Both the position numbers and the translations under genes were made by a program. 64,000 nt of DNA from Hymenobacter mucosus. Its GTDB lineage: Bacteria > Bacteroidota > Bacteroidia > Cytophagales > Hymenobacteraceae. The stretch is taken from positions 1 to 64,000 of the forward strand of contig NZ_FZNS01000010.1 in NCBI RefSeq assembly GCF_900188255.1, in the 5' to 3' direction. Below, piece after piece: positions 7,756 to 14,928 of the stretch. The notes under the pieces were generated by a model. The model did no database searches. It was given only the letters and a program-made list of their open reading frames with translations, and was not told the origin of the DNA. The first letter of the stretch is position 1; every line of letters begins with the position of its first letter.

Positions 7756-7953
7756 CTAGTTCCCGCCGCATTGTGGGCACGCTGGCCACCCCATGCTATC
7801 ATCGAGGCAGCTGGCCGTGGTTTTGTAGCCACACCAAGCGCATTTCAGCAAGGGCTCCTTACTGGCCACGGGCGTAATCTGCCGTTGCTGGCACTTGGAC
7901 TGCCGTTTAACCCGTACCGAAACAAGATCATCGAAAACAGAAGGAGTAGCCAT
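7756..7953 (-). CDS. small zinc-ribbon protein
   Basis: 65 residues. Two CxxC pairs, CAWC and CPQC, separated by about 20 residues in the C-terminal half, form a likely zinc ribbon. The N-terminus is basic. Single gene; upstream it has TTTTTTGTTGTC and a box A at 8047-8059. Possibly nucleic-acid binding, by inference. Confidence 0.55.
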   Translation of the reverse strand: MATPSVFDDLVSVRVKRQSKCQQRQITPVASKEPLLKCAWCGYKTTASCLDDSMGWPACPQCGGN

Positions 7954-7998
7954 ATATGTACTAACGAAGATGGCCCGCTATCGTTAATAAAAGACAAC

Positions 7999-8026
7999 AA
8001 AAAAGAGGGCCAAAAGCCCCCTTTTT
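7999..8026 (-). terminator. terminator after 8089-9297, overlapping next promoter
   Basis: Hairpin GGGGGC / GGCCCTC followed on the minus strand by TTTTTTGTTGTC. The T-run again coincides with the TTTTTTGTTG element of the next gene (7756-7953). Confidence 0.6.
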
Positions 8027-8088
8027 CACGCTTGTCAGCACATTCTGCCCAACTGCCCGCTTACACTGCCGGCGGCGTCCATAGTGTT

Positions 8089-9297
8089 TCAGCGCCGTGC
8101 AGGTTGATATAGGCTCAATTCCTGCTTGTCCATCTTTACTAGGTACTTGCCAAAACCACCCCCACCGCGCACGAACAGCTCGCCGTCTGCTCCGCTCAGC
8201 GAGGCTAATACTTCTTTCTCTGGCTGGGATAAAGACCGCCACAACATGCTAGGCTCCGGCTCGCTGGCTACTGCCGGCAGCAGCAGCTGGTAGCCAAAAG
8301 ACTCATACAGGTTGATGGCGGCGGGATATTCGGGAGAGAAAAGAGCAGCCGGGCTCAGGTGCCAGGCCATAATGACTTTGCGCCAATGTCGGTTGCGGGG
8401 GCGCAGATACTCCGCCAGAAACTTCTCCCCAGACTCTTGCAGGCAGCACCCGGGCAATTCGTCGATGAGTACGGTAGCTGGTCGATGGCCGTTGGCTACG
8501 TGGCTGTCGATGGCGTGTAGTAGCAGCCACATGAAATACTGCTGGCGCTTCTGGGCCAGCTCACCGTCGGCCAGCTCGATGCAAAGCTCCAGATACAGTA
8601 GCCGGTTGATCGGATGCAGCAGCTCGGCAACTTCTCTTGGAGCAGCATTCATTAAATTCCCCAAGGCTTCGCCATAGCAGAAGATGCGGCCTACGGAAGC
8701 AAACCAGGCCATGAACAGCGCGGCATCATCCATAGCCCAGGTTGCGGCGGCCCAAGTACGGGTTGTGGGCGCGGTTACAAACTCAAAGAAAGAAGTGAAA
8801 CACGGGCCGGTTACCCCAGACCAGGGAGCCTGTTGGTAATAATACTCCAGCATAGAAAACAACTCCACCTGGAACTGCTCAATTCCGCGGCCGGACTCCT
8901 GGCCCAGCAGCTGCAGCAACAGCTGATGCAGGGCATGCAGCCCATCAGCTGCCTGAAACTTGGGCTGTAGGAACGGATTAAATCCGGCTTGCTGGTCGGC
9001 GTCCACTTCCCGGCAGGCCCCGTCCAAGTACTGCGTAAAGTGGTATAAGGCCCCTTGCCGCTGCTGCAGGCACACCATTACGACTGTTTCTCCATTCTCA
9101 TACGCATTTCGGGCCAGGCGACCCAACAGGTGGCCCTGCCCGGAGCCTTGCGGACCCAGTACCAGCATGTGATCCGTAGAGGCTTCGCCGGCGCGTATTA
9201 CCCGCTGATACGAACGGGTAGCAGCACCTTTCAGCCACAATTCACCTTGGGCAAGGGTAGTATTCAAATCTGGGGCAACGGCAACGATGGTTTCCAT
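8089..9297 (-). CDS. VirB4/TraG-like ATPase with degenerate P-loop
   Basis: 402 residues, about half the length of a full Bacteroidota TraG/VirB4 conjugation ATPase; it covers only the C-terminal motor part. Visible hallmarks are HMLVLGPQGSGQGHLLGR (44-60) where the Walker A should be, GFNPFL, CFTSFFEFVTA, LYLELCIELADG, and a Walker B ATVLIDELPG with D279 and E280. The Walker A Lys and Ser/Thr are replaced by Gln and Gly, so nucleotide hydrolysis is doubtful. No other conjugation gene lies within reach. It may be a non-catalytic paralogue or a repurposed ATPase. Confidence 0.6.
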   Translation of the reverse strand: METIVAVAPDLNTTLAQGELWLKGAATRSYQRVIRAGEASTDHMLVLGPQGSGQGHLLGRLARNAYENGETVVMVCLQQRQGALYHFTQYLDGACREVDADQQAGFNPFLQPKFQAADGLHALHQLLLQLLGQESGRGIEQFQVELFSMLEYYYQQAPWSGVTGPCFTSFFEFVTAPTTRTWAAATWAMDDAALFMAWFASVGRIFCYGEALGNLMNAAPREVAELLHPINRLLYLELCIELADGELAQKRQQYFMWLLLHAIDSHVANGHRPATVLIDELPGCCLQESGEKFLAEYLRPRNRHWRKVIMAWHLSPAALFSPEYPAAINLYESFGYQLLLPAVASEPEPSMLWRSLSQPEKEVLASLSGADGELFVRGGGGFGKYLVKMDKQELSLYQPARR

Positions 9298-9334
9298 GGG
9301 ATTGAGTGGGAAAAGTAAGATTGGGAATGGCGGC

Positions 9335-10027
9335 TTAGAGTTGCTGTAATTCGGCTTCTAGGAGGGGGGCCTGATAGCGGGCGTAGTAGTCAGGATCTTC
9401 GGCAGCGTAGCGTGCCATCAGCGCCCGTAGCTCGTCTTTGCGCTGCTGCCGGGCAATGGCGTGCTGTTGGCGCTCCAGCTTTGCCTGCTCCCGGCGCTGC
9501 AGGCGCTGGGGTAATCGGTCGATGAGCTGTTGACGGACGAAGGCGCCCAGCTCGGGTAAGGGAATGTGCTCGGCTGAGGCCAGCCAACTCCCGAGTTCGT
9601 GGTTTCGCAGCCTGCTAAGCCCTTTTTCACCCCGACTTTTGAGAAAGGCCTTTACTTCCTCAGCCAGGAGTAGAAAAGCCAGGCTGCGGCGACGGACCTG
9701 CTCATGCGGCTGTGCCGGGCGCAAAGTGGCCAGCCCTTCCTCGGTGGCCACCAGTATCCCCGCCCACAATGGAAGCTGGGCTATAAGTCCCGGCACGTGG
9801 CGCTGGGTGACCACGAAGCTTACCAGGTCGTAGGCTTGGCTGTAGCACTTCAATTGGTTGGGTACGCGCTTCAGCGTATCGGCATCTCCCTTCAGCTCGT
9901 AGCCGTGCATAAAGGACGGGGTGATGTGCACCACGTCGGCCCGGGTTGAGCCCGTAGGCAACTCGTCGACGTGGACGCCACCGAGCAGCAGGGGATACAG
10001 CAGAGGCCTGATTGCCGCGTCATTCAT
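9335..10027 (-). CDS. sce7726-type nuclease-like protein
   Basis: 230 residues. The N-terminal half carries a PD-(D/E)XK-like layout: TRADVVHI (D31), GYELKGD (E44, K46), then RVPNQLKCYSQAYDLVSFVV. This is the pattern of the sce7726 family, small proteins presumed to be nucleases and common on mobile DNA. The C-terminal half is Arg/Gln-rich and helical. Its ATG overlaps the stop of 10024-10251 (ATGA), suggesting coupling. Confidence 0.55.
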   Translation of the reverse strand: MNDAAIRPLLYPLLLGGVHVDELPTGSTRADVVHITPSFMHGYELKGDADTLKRVPNQLKCYSQAYDLVSFVVTQRHVPGLIAQLPLWAGILVATEEGLATLRPAQPHEQVRRRSLAFLLLAEEVKAFLKSRGEKGLSRLRNHELGSWLASAEHIPLPELGAFVRQQLIDRLPQRLQRREQAKLERQQHAIARQQRKDELRALMARYAAEDPDYYARYQAPLLEAELQQL

Positions 10028-10251
10028 GGCTGCTGCTTAGCAATGCTTGCGGACCGACAACCGCTGGGCTGATTTACATAAGACGGGTAGGAGGCCTGCT
10101 GCTGCTGCAGTTGCAGGCGCTGAAGCTCCCGCCAACGTTTTTGCAGCTGCTCATCGCGGTACTCCATCACGGCGTAGGCAATCAGGCCGAGAACCGAAAT
10201 AGTCAGGGATACGCCGATTAAAATGTGGTAGAGAAGTGGGTGGTAGTTCAT
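10024..10251 (-). CDS. small membrane-anchored protein
   Basis: 75 residues. One transmembrane segment near the N-terminus (HILIGVSLTISVLGLIAYAV) followed by a Gln-rich cytoplasmic helix (LQRLQLQQQQ). Its last four bases overlap the start of 9335-10027. Family unknown. Confidence 0.5.
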   Translation of the reverse strand: MNYHPLLYHILIGVSLTISVLGLIAYAVMEYRDEQLQKRWRELQRLQLQQQQASYPSYVNQPSGCRSASIAKQQP

Positions 10252-10269
10252 GGTTTCGGGTGAGGAAGG

Positions 10270-10623
10270 TTATGGGCGTAAGTCTGTGTAGCGCCACCCT
10301 TGAAAGCCGCGCTGGGCCACCGGCGGTATGGGGCGCCACACGGCCAAGCGCACTTTAGGCCCTGTGAATACCTCGGCTACCTGCTGATTTACTCCGTAGC
10401 GGTGTATTTCTTCCTCTGTAAAGTCAAGCACCGTGAAGTAGCCGCGGATGTAGCCACTGTGCACCAGGAAGCACAGTGCGCCGGGCCCGCTCTCCTTGGG
10501 GAAGTAGCGGCAGGAAAACGACCAGAAATCTTCCTCGCTGTCGCAGCCCTGCAGGATCTTCTCCACGTCGACCCAGTGGCGTAAGTCCCCACGCTGGGGG
10601 ATGGTCGTAAGTAGATTTTTCAT
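10270..10623 (-). CDS. hypothetical protein
   Basis: 117 residues; I start at the ATG at 10623 because the codon before it is TTG. Soluble, with FWSFSCRYFPKE and a C-terminal KVRLAVWRPIPPV segment. It heads the run 10270-8089 of closely spaced minus-strand genes. No family recognised. Confidence 0.5.
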   Translation of the reverse strand: MKNLLTTIPQRGDLRHWVDVEKILQGCDSEEDFWSFSCRYFPKESGPGALCFLVHSGYIRGYFTVLDFTEEEIHRYGVNQQVAEVFTGPKVRLAVWRPIPPVAQRGFQGWRYTDLRP

Positions 10624-10698
10624 CAAGAAATCAACTGCGCAATCCTGTCAGATAATCATGTTTCCGTTGCTACAGACGAGATGCTTGCCTGTGCCAAG

Positions 10699-10736
10699 GG
10701 ATTGTAATGCAATTAAAAATAATTGCATTACAATCC
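10699..10736. repeat. 17-bp perfect AT-rich inverted repeat
   Basis: GGATTGTAATGCAATTA, loop AAAA, then the exact reverse complement. It sits in a 147-bp gap between the stop of 10771-11472 and the start of 10270-10623, in a locally AT-rich stretch. No T-tract follows on either strand, so it is not a standard terminator; operator or cruciform are alternatives. Confidence 0.7.
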
Positions 10737-10770
10737 ATAGAATTCCCAGCAAAACTTCTGTTTTACTGCA

Positions 10771-11472
10771 TTATGCGTTGTGCATCCGGATGCTGAAAGC
10801 GTACGGCATGATAAGCGAAACGACCTCCCGGAATGCGTCCCGGTCTAAGCCATGCCAGGGGCCGGCGGCGCTTGTCGTGTAACCGCTCACATCAGCCAGG
10901 GACTGTTCAGCCAGTACCACATGGTAATACACTTGCTGGCCCCGGTCACGGTATTGCTGCATCTGCCGGGCCTGCTCACCGGCACTGGCTCCGTAGCGGG
11001 TAATCCGCTCGCTTACGCCCCAACCCAGTCGCTCACCCTCGCCATAATGATACAGCCAGGTGGCGCTGTTCTCCACGGGGTCAAACTGAAGGGATATTCC
11101 GGTGACCCGGTAACTTTCGTTCTCCAGGTAAAAGCGAACAAACTCTCCCACGCCGTGCCGGGGTAGCCGACGGCTGGAAGCACCAGCGGCCAGGTAAGCT
11201 ACTTGTCCGCCTGCATCCGTGAGACGGCTCGACCAACGCGTGATACCGTCGGTCAGCTGGCTTGGCCTGGCCACAACCGCGCGCACAGTTTGTTCCAGCT
11301 CCGCATCGACCCGCAGGTAGCAGTCCAGCATGCCCAGCAGCTGCTCTACCGAGTCAGCAAACAGAATCCGATGCTGCTGGCCTGGTAGGTATAATTCGTA
11401 CACTCCAGCCGTCAGGCCCTTGCGGGCTTGCTGGTCAATCGAAACCGAAGCGAAGGTGGCGGTAGTAGTCAT
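10771..11472 (-). CDS. hypothetical protein, related to the protein at 73-717
   Basis: 233 residues beginning MTTTATFASVSIDQQARKGL, without signal peptide. It shares GQVAYLAAG, HGVGEFVRFY, YRVTGISLQFDP and WLYHYGEGE with the corresponding order in 73-717. Upstream it has TTTGTATATAATTAACAACA (about 11510-11530) and a box A at 11591-11604. Function unknown. Confidence 0.55.
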   Translation of the reverse strand: MTTTATFASVSIDQQARKGLTAGVYELYLPGQQHRILFADSVEQLLGMLDCYLRVDAELEQTVRAVVARPSQLTDGITRWSSRLTDAGGQVAYLAAGASSRRLPRHGVGEFVRFYLENESYRVTGISLQFDPVENSATWLYHYGEGERLGWGVSERITRYGASAGEQARQMQQYRDRGQQVYYHVVLAEQSLADVSGYTTSAAGPWHGLDRDAFREVVSLIMPYAFSIRMHNA

Positions 11473-11614
11473 AACGGGAGGAAACTAACAATACAGGCAA
11501 AATAAGAAGTTATTTGTTGTTAATTATATACAAACAATGTGCCGTAATGATGCGGATAGCAAGTGTAATTCTGCCTGAGTGAGCATTCTTATCCCTATTG
11601 CCCAGGCTACGCCG

Positions 11615-12061
11615 TCAGGCGGCCAACTCGGTCGGCGGTGCTGGTCGGTTATCCTTCATGGGCGTCAGCCTAGCGGCTCTGGGCTGAAGTATGCCGGCCA
11701 CAAGCTGTCCTTGCGCATCGCGGCTTTCATCGGCCTTCAGCCACACTTGTTGCACTTTGCGCAGGCTGTTGCAGGCTATCTCAATGTTGCTGGGGTAGGC
11801 TGGCTCCAACTCCTGGTTGTCATCAAACCATACCTCGGGCAGCCAGCCGCCAATCAGTTCCGTGGGTGGGCCCTGCAGGCGCAGTACGATGGGATAATCC
11901 TGGCCACTGAGTTCATTGGGAAAACCTAAGGCATCAACCTCAAAAGCATCCGTCTCCCACCCGCGCCGGCGTAAGGCCTCGCTCGTGGTAAGAAGCACCA
12001 GGTCGATCAGAGTAGCGTCCGGGTTTAACCGGAACACGGGAATGGGTGGTAACGTGGGCAT
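11615..12061 (-). CDS. hypothetical protein
   Basis: 148 residues starting MPTLPPIPVFRLNPDATLID. Central acidic and aromatic stretch PEVWFDDNQELEPAYP. Separated by 24 bp from 12086-12577 upstream, so probably in one operon with it and 12628-13005. No family recognised. Confidence 0.5.
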   Translation of the reverse strand: MPTLPPIPVFRLNPDATLIDLVLLTTSEALRRRGWETDAFEVDALGFPNELSGQDYPIVLRLQGPPTELIGGWLPEVWFDDNQELEPAYPSNIEIACNSLRKVQQVWLKADESRDAQGQLVAGILQPRAARLTPMKDNRPAPPTELAA

Positions 12062-12085
12062 TGATCAGGAAAAAAAAGAAAGGAA

Positions 12086-12577
12086 CTACTCTGCCGTTAA
12101 GCCATGGTTACGGGGCGTGCTCAGCAGCGGGGCGCCGGCATGCACGTCGGCTTGGTCACCGGCGCGAAGCGTGGCCTCCAGCAGCCGCTGCAGCGCAGGT
12201 ACCTGGTCGCGGCCTTGCTGACGGGCCGACGCCTTCTGGCGACGATAGGCCTGGCGCAGGCCGGCCGCCAGCTGCTCCAGCTTCACCCAGGCCGCTAGTT
12301 GGTCGAGGGAGGCCACATTCCAGGTGGTCGTGCAGGAATACTGGCTGATGGCGGAATACAGGGGCCCAACGTAGGTATGGCCCTGGGCCTGGCCCGCCTG
12401 GTAGTAGATAAAGGTTTCGGTTTCGTGGCCCTCCCGGGTTACATCCATTGCAATGATGGAGCCGACGAATTCACCCGGATGCTGCATTTTGTCAGTGGAC
12501 GGGCTTGGATAGGCCGCGGCAACTGGATAAGGCTTGTAGTCGCTGGCCAGCGTGGCGGAGGAGGCGATGGTAACCAT
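12086..12577 (-). CDS. hypothetical protein
   Basis: 163 residues from the ATG at 12577 (MVTIASSATLASDY); the longer frame starts from TTG and has no support. The N-terminal half contains GEFVGSIIAMDV and TFIYYQAGQAQGHTYVG; the C-terminal half is a basic helix. Middle gene of a probable three-gene operon. Confidence 0.5.
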   Translation of the reverse strand: MVTIASSATLASDYKPYPVAAAYPSPSTDKMQHPGEFVGSIIAMDVTREGHETETFIYYQAGQAQGHTYVGPLYSAISQYSCTTTWNVASLDQLAAWVKLEQLAAGLRQAYRRQKASARQQGRDQVPALQRLLEATLRAGDQADVHAGAPLLSTPRNHGLTAE

Positions 12578-12627
12578 AACGAGGTGAAAAGGAAATAATG
12601 GGAGATGTCTAGCGCGCAAAGTCGGCG

Positions 12628-13005
12628 CTACTTGCGGAAGTACTCTTGTGCACTGGCCACCAGCTGCTGCATCTTTTTGGCCAGGATATCCAACTGGGCT
12701 AACTCACCCGGATCGAGGTCCTGCAGCTCCTGCTGAACCGCCCGGATCTGGGTCTGCACGTGGGCGATGTAGTCGATTTGCTCCTCTCCGTACACCAACC
12801 CTTTCTGCTGCAGCCTAACGTAGGCCTGAGCCCGCCGCTCTGGAGCACTTCCCTGCAAACCGGTTACTATGTCCAGCAGACCAGCCTGCTTCAGGGCGTT
12901 AACCTGAAATGGGGAAACGTAAGGGCCTTTATGCTCCAGGAAAGCACTCACCAGCGTCCATGGGCTCGCAGTGGCGTTGATCGAGGCAGCTAGCGTGGCA
13001 GTCAT
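12628..13005 (-). CDS. hypothetical helical protein
   Basis: 125 residues from the ATG at 13005. Mostly helical, with a C-terminal heptad-like stretch (ILAKKMQQLVASAQEYF). First gene of the 13005-11615 operon, with a CGTATA palindrome at 13033-13055. Confidence 0.5.
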   Translation of the reverse strand: MTATLAASINATASPWTLVSAFLEHKGPYVSPFQVNALKQAGLLDIVTGLQGSAPERRAQAYVRLQQKGLVYGEEQIDYIAHVQTQIRAVQQELQDLDPGELAQLDILAKKMQQLVASAQEYFRK

Positions 13006-13032
13006 GGGCAATAGGGAGAAAAGGGTGGCACC

Positions 13033-13055
13033 GGATGTTGCTAAATATACGCAAG
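13033..13055 (-). promoter_or_regulatory. repeated CGTATA palindrome (box C)
   Basis: Minus strand CTTGCGTATATTTAGCAACA, 28 bp before the ATG at 13005. TAAGCTTG directly overlaps its left side and could be a -7 box. No box A found at the usual distance. Confidence 0.5.
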
Positions 13056-13104
13056 CTTAAAATATTGCGTTGCTCAAAAACCGCAAAAACCCAGATTGAT
13101 TGAG

Positions 13105-13144
13105 CAAAAACGACTGAGGGAAGCCATCAGCTCCCCTCGTCGTT
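13105..13144 (-). terminator. terminator after ssb
   Basis: Stem AACGAC / GTCGTT extended by GGG / CCC, then TTTTTGC on the minus strand. Confidence 0.65.
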
Positions 13145-13150
13145 CAGCAC

Positions 13151-13540
13151 CTAGAATGGCAGGTCGTTGTCGTCGTCCTCCGTAAAGGCTCCAGCCTTCT
13201 CGGTTTCGGCTTTGGTACCGGCCTTCCTACCCAGCAGCTCGATGCTGGTAACGCGAACCTCGATGGTAGGCACGAACTCTCCTTGCGCATTCTTGTAGCC
13301 GCCTGGCTTGGGCCGCCCCTGGATCATCACCTGCTGACCTTCCTTCAGATACTCGGCAATTCCGGTTTGACCTTCCTTGCGCCAGATGGTGCAGTCGTAC
13401 CAGGTAGTCTGCTCGACCTTTTCCCCGGCCTTCTTGAAAGTTTCGTTTACGGCTACGCTGAAGCCGATAGCTTTAGCGCCCTGGGCGTCGCGGACCTGAG
13501 CATCTTTGCCGAGGAAGCCGGTGAGAATGAGTTGGTGCAT
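13151..13540 (-). CDS. ssb: single-stranded DNA-binding protein
   Basis: 129 residues. OB-fold SSB: MHQLILTGFLGKDAQV at the N-terminus, FSVAVNE, the WYDCTIWRKEG strand, then GQQVMIQGRPKPGGY. Ends with the acidic tip DDDNDLPF that recruits replication and repair partners. It coats single-stranded DNA during replication or conjugative transfer. Single gene with its own terminator and the repeated upstream boxes, which suggests a plasmid-type ssb rather than the chromosomal copy. Confidence 0.93.
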   Translation of the reverse strand: MHQLILTGFLGKDAQVRDAQGAKAIGFSVAVNETFKKAGEKVEQTTWYDCTIWRKEGQTGIAEYLKEGQQVMIQGRPKPGGYKNAQGEFVPTIEVRVTSIELLGRKAGTKAETEKAGAFTEDDDNDLPF

Positions 13541-13586
13541 GATGAGGATGAAATAATGGGTGAAAAAAGAGAAAAAAGGAAGTGCT

Positions 13587-13611
13587 GCTTGTTGTTATTT
13601 ATACGCAAAAG
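13587..13611 (-). promoter_or_regulatory. repeated CGTATA palindrome (box C) of ssb
   Basis: Minus strand CTTTTGCGTATAAATAACAA, 47 bp before the ssb ATG. TTTTTTTGC at about 13638-13646 and box A GTGGGCAGTTGGGA at 13677-13690, 66 bp away. Confidence 0.6.
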
Positions 13612-13707
13612 AAAGCCTTGACGACGACAATTGAGAGCAAAAAAACGGGGTAAATAGGCCCAGAAAAGACTTTCTATCCCAACTGCCCACCTTGCCTTCA
13701 ACTGGTT

Positions 13708-14730
13708 TTATTCTGGTTCCGTGTCGGCTTCAACGGGGTCGGGGACGGCATCATAGAGCTGGCAATCCAGGTGGCGGCCGGCGGCTTTTTTTCCGAGCCG
13801 CCACAGCCAGGTGCTATCCTCCGGCAGCCACGGTTGGTTACCGTTGATACCGTAATCTCCGCCGCACAGCTGGCCCTGGGGGACAAACTCCCCCCACTGC
13901 TTGAACATGAAACTTACTTGGGCCTCGTGGCACTGCTGCTGCAGGCTACGCACCCAGTCCGGGTGTATAGGCCGCGCCTTAGCTCCGGACTCGCCCCCGA
14001 CAATTACCCAATCCAAGCAGTAGGGCAACACATTGGCAGGATGGTCAAAAGCCGACTGTTCCGCCGTTTCCAGAGCCGGTAAGGTGCAACCTGTAAGGGG
14101 GTGCCGGAAGCCAAAGATTTCATCGCTAATCCGGATGCGGGTAAGGTCAACCGGCCCGAGCAGCGGTTCCATACTGACGAAGTGCAGCACTGCCGGCACG
14201 CTCAGTAGCCATTGTAACCGGATATCAGCCTGCGTCTGATTTTCAACGGAGGTGCCGAGGAACACATTCGCCGGTGGCTCGCCATTTATCCAGTTGTACA
14301 GCCACGGGCCAACGGGGTGCATAAAGGGGGAGGTGGCAAAGGCGTACGAGAGTCCTTCCAGTGTCAGTTCGGGCCGCTTAGTCAGCAACAGCCAGTCCAG
14401 GTGCGGCGTTTCCCTAATCAGCATCAGTAGCCGCAGCCGCCACGGCCGCAGCTCATCGCGGTCCTCGAACACATCACCGAGCGAGAGGCAGAATACCCGC
14501 CGACGTTCTCCGGCCTGCTGGGCCTCCTCATTCCACTGCAGCGGCAGTTTCCAGTAGTTCTCGGCGGCAGGCGCCCGCCGCCCTGCCGGCCCCCATTCAC
14601 CCAGCACGAGCGGGTTACGCTTGCTCTGGGTTTCAGCATAGCAGTTTTTACAGCCTGCGGATACCTTCTCGCAGCCCCGCCAGGGGTTGAACGTGTGGTG
14701 TGCCCACTCTATCGTTGTGTCTCGACCCAT
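13708..14730 (-). CDS. phage Gp37/Gp68-like protein (DUF5131)
   Basis: 340 residues. N-terminal IEWAHHTFNPWRGCEKVSAG followed by CKNCYAE: C20, C27 and C30 form the CxxxxxxCxxC motif of the Gp37/Gp68 (DUF5131) family. Later blocks LDWLLLTKRPE, ANVFLGTSVENQ, FVSMEPLLGPV, WVIVGGESG and FMFKQWGEF also match that family. The Cys cluster suggests an iron-sulfur, radical-SAM-like protein, but the substrate is not known. Common on phages and plasmids. Lies 6 bp downstream of 14737-14928. Confidence 0.8.
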   Translation of the reverse strand: MGRDTTIEWAHHTFNPWRGCEKVSAGCKNCYAETQSKRNPLVLGEWGPAGRRAPAAENYWKLPLQWNEEAQQAGERRRVFCLSLGDVFEDRDELRPWRLRLLMLIRETPHLDWLLLTKRPELTLEGLSYAFATSPFMHPVGPWLYNWINGEPPANVFLGTSVENQTQADIRLQWLLSVPAVLHFVSMEPLLGPVDLTRIRISDEIFGFRHPLTGCTLPALETAEQSAFDHPANVLPYCLDWVIVGGESGAKARPIHPDWVRSLQQQCHEAQVSFMFKQWGEFVPQGQLCGGDYGINGNQPWLPEDSTWLWRLGKKAAGRHLDCQLYDAVPDPVEADTEPE

Positions 14731-14736
14731 TGGATG

Positions 14737-14928
14737 CTATTGTTTTCGGGTTGCTTGCTTCCACCGCCGGGCCTGCTTCTGCCGCTCCAGCGTCTGCTGC
14801 AGCTCCCGCCAGTGCGCGATATAGAAGGATAGAATCTTGCCGACGTAGTAGGCATAGGCGCCCACGATAAGCAGTAAGGCGCATAGTAGATCTGGGAACA
14901 TAGAAAGGGCGTTGGGGTGGGAAAACAT
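14737..14928 (-). CDS. small membrane protein
   Basis: 63 residues, one transmembrane segment (LLCALLLIVGAYAYYVGKIL) and a basic C-terminal helix. Its ATG overlaps the TGA of the methyltransferase gene (TGATG), so it is probably translationally coupled. Function unknown. Confidence 0.5.
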   Translation of the reverse strand: MFSHPNALSMFPDLLCALLLIVGAYAYYVGKILSFYIAHWRELQQTLERQKQARRWKQATRKQ

